Below, one piece after another: positions 54,715-63,296 of a stretch of 64,000 nucleotides of DNA (position 1 is the first letter of the stretch; every line of letters begins with the position of its first letter). Both the position numbers and the translations under genes were made by a program. This DNA is from Bradyrhizobium betae (GTDB lineage Bacteria; Pseudomonadota; Alphaproteobacteria; Rhizobiales; Xanthobacteraceae): NCBI RefSeq assembly GCF_008932115.1, contig NZ_CP044543.1, positions 4,222,501 to 4,286,500 of the forward strand, in the 5' to 3' direction. The notes under the pieces are model-generated. The model ran no database searches, had not been told where the DNA came from, and was given only the letters and a program-made list of their open reading frames with translations.

Positions 54715-55743
54715 CTAACCCTTTTCCGGCTGGCGCGCGATGCGCTCCAGCAGGCGACGGATCTCTTTGTTCTGCTCGCCCTGGCCGTCGGCCCATTCGC
54801 GGATCATCTGCTGCTCGGTCCGCATGTGCGAGACCAGCGCCTGGATCGCTTCGGCGAGGCTCGCCATCGCCGCGGTGGTGCCGCGGCTGGCGCTGCCTTC
54901 CTCGAGCACGGAGCGCAAGCGTTCGACCGCGGCCTGAAGCTCGCCGCTGGCAACACCGCCGCCGGAGGCGACCGCGACGTCGCCGTGGCCATATTCGCGC
55001 ACGGTTGTGGCGAGCCAGTCTTCGAGGTCGGTGTAGAAGCGATTTTGGGCCTGGCTCGACTGCAAATCGAGGAAGCCGAGGATCAGCGATCCCGCGAGGC
55101 CGAACAGGGAGCTCGAGAACGAGATGCCCATGCCGCCGAGCGGGGCGGCAAGGCCCTCCTTCAGCGTGTCGAACAGCGCGCCGGAATCGCCCCCGACCTT
55201 GAGCCCGTCGATCACCTTGCCGACCGAGCCGACTGTTTCGATCAGGCCCCAGAAGGTGCCGAGCAGGCCGAGGAAGACCAGGAGCCCGGTCATGTAGCGG
55301 GAGATGTCGCGGGCTTCATCCAGACGGGTCGCGATCGAATCGAGCAGGTGTCGCATCGTGGTCTGGGTGATCGACATCCGCCCGGTGCGCTCGCCGCCGA
55401 GGATCATCGCCATCGGCGCCAGCAGCTTGGGGTGGCGCGCCGGCGCCAGGCCGGGATCGGCGATGCGGAAATTGTTGACCCAGGAGACTTCGGGGTAGAG
55501 TCGGATGACCTGGCGGAACGCCAGCACGATGCCGATGAACAGCACCGCCCCGATCAGGGCGTTGAGGCCCGGATTGGCGAAAAAGGCCTGGATGATCTGC
55601 TTGTAGAGCACCACGCCCACCAGCGCGCACAGCACCAGAAAGACCAGCATCCGCACCAGGAAGACGCTGGGTGAGGACAGTTTTGTGTACTCGATATCCA
55701 TGGGGGAGCGGGTCGAGGCGCCTGACGGCATGGCTGGTATCAT
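54715..55743 (-). CDS. MotA/TolQ/ExbB-like proton-channel protein
   Basis: 342 residues (a start at MDIEYTKLSSPS, 14 codons later, is possible). Four membrane regions, near 30-52, 58-80, 158-180 and 205-230, are arranged as in MotA/ExbB. FLGLLGTFWGLIETVGSVG and GMGISFSSSLFGLAGSLILG are the channel helices. The C-terminal 100 residues are helical and cytoplasmic. It pairs with the OmpA-like protein; related pairs are annotated as flagellar motor-like in Rhizobiales and occur in Zorya defence, but no ZorC/D follows. Confidence 0.85.
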   Translation of the reverse strand: MIPAMPSGASTRSPMDIEYTKLSSPSVFLVRMLVFLVLCALVGVVLYKQIIQAFFANPGLNALIGAVLFIGIVLAFRQVIRLYPEVSWVNNFRIADPGLAPARHPKLLAPMAMILGGERTGRMSITQTTMRHLLDSIATRLDEARDISRYMTGLLVFLGLLGTFWGLIETVGSVGKVIDGLKVGGDSGALFDTLKEGLAAPLGGMGISFSSSLFGLAGSLILGFLDLQSSQAQNRFYTDLEDWLATTVREYGHGDVAVASGGGVASGELQAAVERLRSVLEEGSASRGTTAAMASLAEAIQALVSHMRTEQQMIREWADGQGEQNKEIRRLLERIARQPEKG

Positions 55744-55949
55744 CCGTTACGAAAGCTTGCTTGCAGGGCGCACTATGGCACAGCGCCCGGCCAAAAAAAG
55801 CGCCCGATGCGCGGATTTCGGGGGGCGGCGCGGAACCCAATGCTGAAACCGCGCTTTGATACCCGCGTATTCGCAAAACGTCGGCATTCCGCTGGCCCAG
55901 ATCGGGACTTTCGAATGGAGATCCGCGTTTTGACCCAGGAAGCGGTCAT

Positions 55950-56969
55950 ATGAGCGTCGTTTCCGCGATCATCGGGACCGCCGAACGCGTGCCGCTGCCG
56001 GATGTCGTGGTCCGTGCTGCGATCCAGCGCCTGTGCGCGCGTACGGCCGTGCGGCTGTCCGGGCTGGGCGCGGCCGAAGATGCCGCCTTCGCCGGGCGGA
56101 TGATGTTGCGGCCGATCGCCGAGGACGCGGATGCCGGCTCTCGCGAGGTGCCCGCTTCGTTCTTCGCGCAGGTGCTCGGACCCAACCTCAAATACTCGTC
56201 CTGTTTCTACAAGACCGCTGCCTCCACCCTGCAGGAGGCCGAGGAGGAGGCGCTGCGCCAGTCCGTCGAGCATGCCGGCCTCGCCGACGGCCAGACCATC
56301 CTCGAGCTCGGTTGCGGCTGGGGCTCGCTGTCGTTGTGGATGGCGCGGCAGTTTCCGCACGCGACGATCATGGCGGTGTCGAACTCGCAGGCCCAGCGCA
56401 CCCATGTCGAGGACGAGGCGCGGTTGCGCGGCCTTTCAAACCTGCGCGTGGTCACCGCGGACATGAACGTATTCGCCCCCGAGGGCCTGTTCGACCGCAT
56501 CGTCTCGATCGAGATGTTCGAGCAGATGACGAACTGGCGCAAGCTGCTCACGCGCGTGCGGTCATGGCTGGCGCCGGAGGGGCGCTTCTTCATGCACATC
56601 GTCACCCATCGCTCCGGCTCCCACCTGTTCGACCGGACCGATCGCGACGACTGGATCGCGCAGCACGTCTTCACCGACGGGTTGATGCCGAGTCATCACC
56701 TCGTCAGGCAATTCGGCGACATCTTCGCAATCGAGAAGGAATGGTGCTGGAGCGGAACGCACTATCAGCGCACCGCCAACGACTGGCTCGCCAATTTCGA
56801 TGCGCATCGCGACATGATCGAAGCTTCACTGCGCAAGGTCCATGGCGAGGAGGCCGCGCTGTGGATGCGGCGCTGGCGTTGGTTCTTCCTCGCGACGTCG
56901 GGACTGTTCGGCTACGCCGACGGAACCGAATGGGGCGTCAGCCGCTACCGGATGAAGGCCGCCGTATAA
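55950..56969 (+). CDS. CFA-synthase-like SAM-dependent methyltransferase
   Basis: 339 residues. Motif I ELGCGWGSLSLWMARQFP, then VSNSQAQRTHVEDEARLRGL, post-I ADMNVFAPEG, RIVSIEMFEQMTNWR. The C-terminus has MHIVTHRSGSHLFDRTD. The sequence suits the cyclopropane-fatty-acid-synthase superfamily, in the branch near coclaurine N-methyltransferase-like proteins. The substrate is not predictable. Single gene, divergent to the MotA-like gene. Confidence 0.85.
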   Translation: MSVVSAIIGTAERVPLPDVVVRAAIQRLCARTAVRLSGLGAAEDAAFAGRMMLRPIAEDADAGSREVPASFFAQVLGPNLKYSSCFYKTAASTLQEAEEEALRQSVEHAGLADGQTILELGCGWGSLSLWMARQFPHATIMAVSNSQAQRTHVEDEARLRGLSNLRVVTADMNVFAPEGLFDRIVSIEMFEQMTNWRKLLTRVRSWLAPEGRFFMHIVTHRSGSHLFDRTDRDDWIAQHVFTDGLMPSHHLVRQFGDIFAIEKEWCWSGTHYQRTANDWLANFDAHRDMIEASLRKVHGEEAALWMRRWRWFFLATSGLFGYADGTEWGVSRYRMKAAV

Positions 56970-57200
56970 TTGCGGTCTTCTGTCGCAGCACGCCGCGATG
57001 GAACCCGACTCACAATCCGGTGAGACGCAAAAAGCGCCCTGAACTCAGCACGATAGGTCATGTGGCATTGAGCCGCCTGCGCCATGCGTTGCGTTGCAGC
57101 AAGTCCCTTCTATTTTGAGGGCACCAGCCGCGCGGAATTGTCCAGAACAGGCGCCACGCGGCGCGTGATCAGTTTCAACAACATCGGGGCACTTAACTTC

Positions 57201-58394
57201 ATGTCAGGACTTCGCGCGCGATCGGCCTGCGTTGCAATGATGCTCGCGGCCTGTGCGCCGCTGCTCGGCGCTTGCGACGAATCCGCCTCCGCTGTTTCCG
57301 CCGCGCAGCCGGCCGAACCTGACGTCAGCATCGTCACGGTCAAGCCGCAACCGCGCGCCGTGGTGCGCGAACTGCCGGGCCGCATTTCGCCGACGCGCGT
57401 CTCCGACGTGCGGCCGCGCATTTCCGGCATCGTGGTCGAGCGCCTGTTCCGGCAGGGCAGCGAAGTGAAGGCGGGTGATCCGCTCTACCGCATCGATCCG
57501 CGTCCGTTCGAGGTCGAGGTGATGGCCAACGAGGCCGCGGTCGCCAAGGCCGAGGCCGCGTTGATGCAGGCCAGGCAGCAGGCGCACCGCATCGCGACGC
57601 TCACCAGCCAGCGCGCCGCGCCGGAGGCCGAGAACGAGAAGGCGATCGCGGGCGAGCGCCAGGCCCATGCCGAAGTCGAAGGCCGCAAGGCCGATCTCGC
57701 GCGCGCAAAGCTCAATCTCGACTACGCGACCGTGCGCGCGCCGATCGACGGCGTCGTCGGCGCGGCGCTGGTCAGCGAAGGCGCGCTCGCGGTCCAGAAC
57801 GAGACCAATCTTGCGACCATCCAGCAGCTCGATCCGATCTATGCCGACTTCACCCAGTCGGTGAACGAGCTAAACCAGCTGCGCCGCGCCTTCGAGAGTG
57901 GCGACCTCGAGCGCATCGCGGCCGACGCGGCCAAGGTGAGCCTCGTGCTCGACGACAACACCCTCTATTCGCTCGACGGCAAGCTGCTGTTCTCGGATGC
58001 CAAGGTCGACGCCCATACCGGGCAGGTCACCTTGCGCGGCGAGTTCCGCAATCCCAAGCGCGAGCTGTTGCCGGGCATGTATGTCCGCGTTCGCATCGAC
58101 CAGGGCCTCGACTCCGATGCGATCGCGGTGCCGCAGCAGGCGATCCAGCGCAATGGCGGCGGCGGCAGCGAGGTGTTCGTGGTCAAGGACGACAACCGCA
58201 TCGCGGTGCAGCCGGTGCGCACCGGCTCGGTGCAGGACGGCGTCTGGTTCGTCACCGATGGCCTGAAGGCCGGCGACAAGGTCGTGGTCGAAGGCTTCCA
58301 GAAATTCGCGGCCGGCGACAAGGTCAAGCCGCAATCCTGGTCGGAAGCGGACGCGACCGCCGACAACCGGCACGCTCTCAAGGTCACGCGGTAA
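57201..58394 (+). CDS. RND efflux periplasmic adaptor (membrane fusion protein)
   Basis: 397 residues from MSGLRARSACVAMMLAACAP. A lipoprotein signal ends at LGAC (Cys25), with an alternative LAAC. The HlyD/AcrA plan is visible: biotinyl-lipoyl half, then a helical hairpin rich in Ala/Glu/Lys (PAEAENEKAIAGERQ region), then beta-barrel with TLRGEFRNPKRELLPGMYVR. The RND pump gene starts seven bases after the stop. An upstream in-frame ATG lies within another frame's spacer and was not used. Confidence 0.92.
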   Translation: MSGLRARSACVAMMLAACAPLLGACDESASAVSAAQPAEPDVSIVTVKPQPRAVVRELPGRISPTRVSDVRPRISGIVVERLFRQGSEVKAGDPLYRIDPRPFEVEVMANEAAVAKAEAALMQARQQAHRIATLTSQRAAPEAENEKAIAGERQAHAEVEGRKADLARAKLNLDYATVRAPIDGVVGAALVSEGALAVQNETNLATIQQLDPIYADFTQSVNELNQLRRAFESGDLERIAADAAKVSLVLDDNTLYSLDGKLLFSDAKVDAHTGQVTLRGEFRNPKRELLPGMYVRVRIDQGLDSDAIAVPQQAIQRNGGGGSEVFVVKDDNRIAVQPVRTGSVQDGVWFVTDGLKAGDKVVVEGFQKFAAGDKVKPQSWSEADATADNRHALKVTR

Positions 58395-58400
58395 CGCGCC

Positions 58401-61400
58401 ATGGCCAGCTTCTTCATCGACAGGCCGATCTTCGCCTGGGTCGTCGCGCTGTTCATCTGTCTGATCGGCGCGATCTCGATCCCGCTGCTGCCGGTCGCGC
58501 AATATCCGATCATCGCGCCGCCCTCGATCTCGATCTCGACGAGTTACCCCGGCGCGTCACCGGAAAACCTCTACAACAGCGTCACCCGCCTGATCGAGGA
58601 GGAGCTCAATGGCGCCTCCGGCATCCTCAATTTCGAATCCACCAGCGACTCGCTCGGCCAGGTCGAGATCATCGCCAACTTCCAGCCCGGCACCAACACC
58701 AACGACGCCTCGGTCGAGGTGCAGAATCGCATCAAGCGCGTCGAGGCACGTCTGCCGCGCGCGGTGATCCAGCAGGGCATCCTGGTCGAGGAAGCCTCCA
58801 GCGCCGTACTCCAGATCATCACGCTGAACTCGACCGACGGCAGCCTCGACGAGGTCGGCCTCGGCGACTTCATGATCCGCAACGTGCTCGGCGAGATCCG
58901 ACGCATCCCCGGCGTCGGCCGCGCCACGCTCTATTCGACCGAGCGCAGCTTGCGCGTCTGGGTCGATCCGGCCAAGCTGGTCGGCTATGGGCTGACCGCC
59001 GACGACGTCAACAAGGCGATCGCGGCGCAGAACGCGCAGGTCGCCTCCGGCAGCATCGGCGCCGAGCCGTCGACCTCCACCCAGCGCACCTCGGCGCTGG
59101 TGCTGGTCAAGGGCCAGCTCTCGTCCCCGGATGAATTCGGCGCCATCATCCTGCGCGCCAATGCCGACGGCTCGACCGTGCGCCTGCGCGACGTCGCGCG
59201 CATCGAGGTCGGCGGCCTCAGCTACCAGTTCAACACCCGCCTCGACGGCAAGCCGACCGCCGGTCTCTCCGTGCTGATGTCGCCGACCGGCAACGCGCTG
59301 GCGACCGCGAGCGCGGTCGAGGAGAAGATGAAGGAGCTGTCGCGCTTCTTCCCGGCCAACATCGCCTACGAGATCCCCTACAACATCACGCCGGTGGTCG
59401 AAGCCTCGATCAAGAAGGTGCTGACGACGCTGCTCGAGGCCGTGGTGCTGGTGTTCGTGGTGATGTTCCTGTTCCTGCAGAACATCCGCTACACCATCAT
59501 TCCGACCATCGTGGTGCCGGTCGCACTGCTGGGCGCCTGCACCACGCTGCTGCTCGCCGGCTATTCCATCAACATGCTCTCGATGTTCGGCATGGTGCTG
59601 GCCGTCGGCATCCTCGTCGACGACGCCATCGTCGTGGTCGAGAACGTCGAGCGCATCATGGCCGAGGAAGGCCTGCCGCCGAAGGAGGCGACGCGCAAGG
59701 CGATGTCGCAGATCACCAGCGCCATCATCGGCATCACGCTGGTGCTGATGGCGGTGTTCGTGCCGATGGCGTTCTTCCCGGGCTCGGTCGGCATCATCTA
59801 CCGCCAGTTCTCCGTGACCATGGTTGCCGCGATCGGCTTCTCCGCCTTCCTCGCGCTGTCGCTGACGCCGGCGTTGTGCGCCACGCTGCTCAAGCCAATT
59901 GCCAAGGGGCACGGCCACTCGACCAATACCGTGTTCAGCCGCTTCAATCATTGGCTCGAGGCCTGCCGGTTCCGCTACGCGCGCACCGTCGGCTTCTCGC
60001 TGAAGCGCACCGGCCGCCTGATGCTGGTCTATGTCGCGCTGCTCGTCGGCCTGTCATGGGCCTTCGTCAATCTGCCCGGCGGCTTCCTGCCCGTCGACGA
60101 CCAGGGCTTCGTCACCACCGACGTGCAGACGCCGTCGGACTCGTCCTATGCCCGCACCGAGGCCGTGATCGAGAAGGTGGAAAAATATCTGGCGCAGCGG
60201 CCGGGCGTGGACAACGTCACCTTCCTCACCGGCTTCAGCTTCTCCGGCCAGGGCATGAACACCGCGCAGGCCTTCATCACCTTGAAGGACTGGTCGGAGC
60301 GCGGGCCGAAGGACTCCGCCGCTGCGATCGTCGCCGACATCAACCGCGATCTCGGGTCGTCGGTCCGCGACGCCAAGATCTCCGCCCTGCAGCCGCCGCC
60401 GATCGACAATCTCGGCAACTCCTCGGGCTTCTCGTTCCGTCTCCAGGACCGCGGCCAGAAGGGTTATCCGGCGTTGATGCGCGCCGCCGACCAGCTGATC
60501 GCGGAGGCCAATGCCAGCCCGGTGCTGCAGAAGGTCTATGTCGAAGGCCTGCCCGAGGCAGGCGTCGTCAATCTGGTGATCGACCGCGAGAAGGCCGGCG
60601 CCTTCGGCGTCACCTTCGAGGACATCAACAACACGATCTCGACCAATCTCGGTTCGAACTACATCAACGACTTCCCGAACCGCGGCCGCATGCAGCGCGT
60701 CGTGGTGCAGGCCGACGCCCGCGATCGTATGCGGACCGAGGACATCCTCAACTACAACGTCAAGAACAGCCGCGGCCAGCTGGTGCCGTTTTCGTCCTTC
60801 GCGACCGTCGAATGGGCGCGCGGCCCGACGCAGATCGCCGGTTTCAACTATTATCCGGCGGTGCGCATCTCCGGCGAAGCCCGGCCCGGCTTCACCTCGG
60901 GCGACGCCATCGCTGAGATGGAGCGGCTCGCCGGCAAGCTGCCGCGCGGCTTCGGCTATGACTGGACCGGCCAGTCGCTGCAGGAAAAGCTGTCGGGCTC
61001 GCAGGCGCCGTTCCTGCTCGCCCTCTCGGTGTTCGTGGTGTTCCTGTGCCTCGCCGCGCTCTACGAGAGCTGGACCATTCCCCTCGCGGTGCTGCTCACC
61101 GTGCCGCTTGGCATCGTCGGCGCGGTCGCCGCAGCGATGCTGCGCGGCCTGCCCAACGACGTCTATTTCACCGTCGGCCTCATCACCATCATCGGTCTCG
61201 CCGCCAAGGACGCGATCCTGATCATCGAGTTTGCGAGGGACCTGCGCAGGGAAGGCAAGCCGCTCGTGGACGCCACCATCGAAGCCTGCCGCTTGCGTTT
61301 CCGCCCGATCCTGATGACGGGCCTTGCCTTCATCTGCGGCGTGCTGCCGATGGCCATCGCCCACGGCGCCGGCGGCGCCAGCCAGCAGGCGCTCGGCTCG

Positions 61401-61556
61401 ATCGTGATGGGCGGCATGATCGCGGTGGTCATCCTGGCGCTGCTGATGGTGCCGGTGTTCTTCGTCTCCGTGCAACGCGTGCTGGCGGGGGACCGGGAGC
61501 CGAAGGCGGAAACGGAGGGTGGAGTTCACGTGCCGCCCGCGCCGGTGAAGCCGTAA
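58401..61556 (+). CDS. HAE1-family RND multidrug efflux transporter (AcrB/MexB-like)
   Basis: 1051 residues, MASFFIDRPIFAWVVALFIC. Twelve membrane helices with two large periplasmic loops. Proton relay Asp-Asp in GILVDDAIVVVENVERIMAE, plus AAKDAILIIEFARDLR in helix 10. The AcrB-type signatures are intact. With the adaptor it forms a tripartite drug pump; the outer-membrane channel gene is elsewhere. No local regulator gene (TetR) is seen. Confidence 0.94.
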   Translation: MASFFIDRPIFAWVVALFICLIGAISIPLLPVAQYPIIAPPSISISTSYPGASPENLYNSVTRLIEEELNGASGILNFESTSDSLGQVEIIANFQPGTNTNDASVEVQNRIKRVEARLPRAVIQQGILVEEASSAVLQIITLNSTDGSLDEVGLGDFMIRNVLGEIRRIPGVGRATLYSTERSLRVWVDPAKLVGYGLTADDVNKAIAAQNAQVASGSIGAEPSTSTQRTSALVLVKGQLSSPDEFGAIILRANADGSTVRLRDVARIEVGGLSYQFNTRLDGKPTAGLSVLMSPTGNALATASAVEEKMKELSRFFPANIAYEIPYNITPVVEASIKKVLTTLLEAVVLVFVVMFLFLQNIRYTIIPTIVVPVALLGACTTLLLAGYSINMLSMFGMVLAVGILVDDAIVVVENVERIMAEEGLPPKEATRKAMSQITSAIIGITLVLMAVFVPMAFFPGSVGIIYRQFSVTMVAAIGFSAFLALSLTPALCATLLKPIAKGHGHSTNTVFSRFNHWLEACRFRYARTVGFSLKRTGRLMLVYVALLVGLSWAFVNLPGGFLPVDDQGFVTTDVQTPSDSSYARTEAVIEKVEKYLAQRPGVDNVTFLTGFSFSGQGMNTAQAFITLKDWSERGPKDSAAAIVADINRDLGSSVRDAKISALQPPPIDNLGNSSGFSFRLQDRGQKGYPALMRAADQLIAEANASPVLQKVYVEGLPEAGVVNLVIDREKAGAFGVTFEDINNTISTNLGSNYINDFPNRGRMQRVVVQADARDRMRTEDILNYNVKNSRGQLVPFSSFATVEWARGPTQIAGFNYYPAVRISGEARPGFTSGDAIAEMERLAGKLPRGFGYDWTGQSLQEKLSGSQAPFLLALSVFVVFLCLAALYESWTIPLAVLLTVPLGIVGAVAAAMLRGLPNDVYFTVGLITIIGLAAKDAILIIEFARDLRREGKPLVDATIEACRLRFRPILMTGLAFICGVLPMAIAHGAGGASQQALGSIVMGGMIAVVILALLMVPVFFVSVQRVLAGDREPKAETEGGVHVPPAPVKP

Positions 61557-61561
61557 GGCAA

Positions 61562-61667
61562 GCTGTCATGCCCCGCGAAAGCGGGGCATCCAGTACCCCG
61601 CGGCCTCTCCGTACCCAACTGATGTCTCTGGAATACTGGATCATCCGCCTTCGCGGATGATGACAGC
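61562..61667. repeat. dispersed palindromic repeat (GCTGTCAT type, third copy)
   Basis: GCTGTCATGCCCCGCGAAAGCGGGGCAT, CCAGTACCCCGCGGCCTCTC and TGGATCATCCGCCTTCGCGGATGATGACAGC. Downstream of the RND gene, between convergent genes. Confidence 0.8.
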
Positions 61668-61711
61668 GGAGCTGGGGAAGCGACGCTGTTTTCAGCGTGG
61701 AGGCCTTTTAC

Positions 61712-62233
61712 CTACATGATCTTTTCGAACAAGAATCCTTCGTCCCCCGCCGGATCGTTCGGAACAACGGGGTGGTTCGGGTCGGTATGGCGGCTGTTGA
61801 AGAATTCGATGATCTTAAAACCACACTTGTTGACGTAGAAGTGGATGTTTCTCTTCTCGAAGTATGGGGTGTAAGTCCGCCATGCCACCGTATTCGGGTA
61901 TCGCTGTTCCAAAGCAAGCCAGGCTTTGTGACCCAAACCGCGCCCCTCCTCGCCAACCCTAAGAAAGAAAAGACCCAGCGAATTACGGTGAGTTTGTTCG
62001 TTGATGGTCACCACTGCGCCGCCGACCTTTCTGCCATCGCACATTATGCGCAGCGTCACCGCCCCCTTGGCGTTGATCGATCTGTCCAGGTCGTCGTCTG
62101 AAGGAATGGGCCCGTCCGGCAGATCGTCGAATTCCTCCGTGACTGCTATGGAAAACGCGTCCTGCAATTCCTTTTTGAAATCGCCGATATCGGTTGCGTC
62201 GACTTTCATCAAGCTGATTTGAGTGTCGGACAT
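61712..62233 (-). CDS. GNAT-family acetyltransferase in AT-richer DNA
   Basis: 173 residues from MSDTQISLMKVDATDIGDFK, with a weak ribosome-binding site. GNAT domain: GGAVVTINEQTHRNSLGLFF, acetyl-CoA loop VGEEGRGLGHKAWLALEQRY, ending INKCGF-like VNKCGFKIIEFFNSRHT. The gene has visibly more A/T-rich codons than its neighbours, suggesting recent acquisition. Substrate unknown. Confidence 0.78.
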   Translation of the reverse strand: MSDTQISLMKVDATDIGDFKKELQDAFSIAVTEEFDDLPDGPIPSDDDLDRSINAKGAVTLRIMCDGRKVGGAVVTINEQTHRNSLGLFFLRVGEEGRGLGHKAWLALEQRYPNTVAWRTYTPYFEKRNIHFYVNKCGFKIIEFFNSRHTDPNHPVVPNDPAGDEGFLFEKIM

Positions 62234-62407
62234 ATCGTTCTCGTAGACGTTTGCTGCGCACTTCGGGCGAATGTTCGTGGCAGAAAACCGGGCAGCCGCT
62301 ATGTGATCACAAACAGCCTCGCCGCGCGACATCGGAACAGCTGCTCCGAGCGGCCATGCCCCGGGCGATGAGTCCTGGACAATGAGTCCTGGGCGTCGCG
62401 CTTCGCC

Positions 62408-63199
62408 CTACGCCGGCTTCCGCAAAATCTTCACCAGCTCCCCGTGCACGAACTCATTCCCGCACACGACATTCCCGGTCACCAGCGCATCTCCCGGCGT
62501 CGCAATATCGCTCACCGTTCCACCCGCTTCGCGCACCATGATCATCCCGGCTGCAATGTCCCACGACTGCAAATTCCGTTCCCAATAGCCGTCGAGGCGG
62601 CCGGCGGCGACGAAGGCGAGGTCGAGGGAGGCGGCGCCGAAGCGGCGCAGGCCGGCGACGCGGTCCTGGATCGCGGTCATCTCGCGGCGGAATTCCTCGT
62701 GGTCGCCGCGGCCGATATGGGGCAGGCCGCAGGCCACCACGCATTCGTTGAGCTGGCGGCGGCCGGCCACGCGCAGGCGCTGGTCGTTGAGGAAGGCGCC
62801 CTTGCCGCGCTCGGCGATATAAAGCTCGTCATTGGCGGGGTTGTAGATCACGCCCGCAATGATGGTGCCCTCGCGCACGAGGCCGATCGAGATCGCGAAT
62901 TGCGGGATGCCGTGCAGGAAGTTGGTGGTGCCGTCGAGCGGGTCGACGATCCAGGTGTGGCTCTTGTCGCTGCCCTCGCGGGTGCCGCCTTCCTCGCCGA
63001 TGAAGCCGTAGCCGGGCCGGGCCTTGGCGAGGTCCTGGTACAGGATCTCCTCGGCGCGCTTGTCGGCGAGCGAGACGAAATTGGCCGGCCCCTTCAGCGA
63101 GACCTGGAGATGCTCGATCTCGCCGAGATCGCGCTTGAGGCTGCGGCCGGCGCGCCGCGCGGCCTTGACCATGACGTTGATAGTGGCGGAATACAGCAT
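62408..63199 (-). CDS. suhB: inositol monophosphatase family protein
   Basis: 263 residues, MLYSATINVMVKAARRAGRS. Lithium-sensitive phosphatase motifs: GEEGGT (metal Glu), WIVDPLDGTTNFLHGIPQFA (metal Asp pair), and SWDIAAGMIMVREAGG. It probably hydrolyses inositol-1-phosphate or a similar sugar phosphate. The suhB name is by resemblance only. Confidence 0.9.
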   Translation of the reverse strand: MLYSATINVMVKAARRAGRSLKRDLGEIEHLQVSLKGPANFVSLADKRAEEILYQDLAKARPGYGFIGEEGGTREGSDKSHTWIVDPLDGTTNFLHGIPQFAISIGLVREGTIIAGVIYNPANDELYIAERGKGAFLNDQRLRVAGRRQLNECVVACGLPHIGRGDHEEFRREMTAIQDRVAGLRRFGAASLDLAFVAAGRLDGYWERNLQSWDIAAGMIMVREAGGTVSDIATPGDALVTGNVVCGNEFVHGELVKILRKPA

Positions 63200-63296
63200 G
63201 TGCTCTGGTCTTGATCGGGGGAAATGGCGCGAAATCGCGCGTCTTTGGGGGATGGGGTGCCCTGCGGGGCGCCTGACGTCAAGTCATTGGGTCAAG

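Noticed and set aside
53682..55743. Zorya anti-phage defence system
   Set aside because: The MotA/MotB-like pair resembles ZorA/ZorB, but no ZorC, ZorD helicase or ZorE nuclease gene follows; the neighbour is a GNAT gene.
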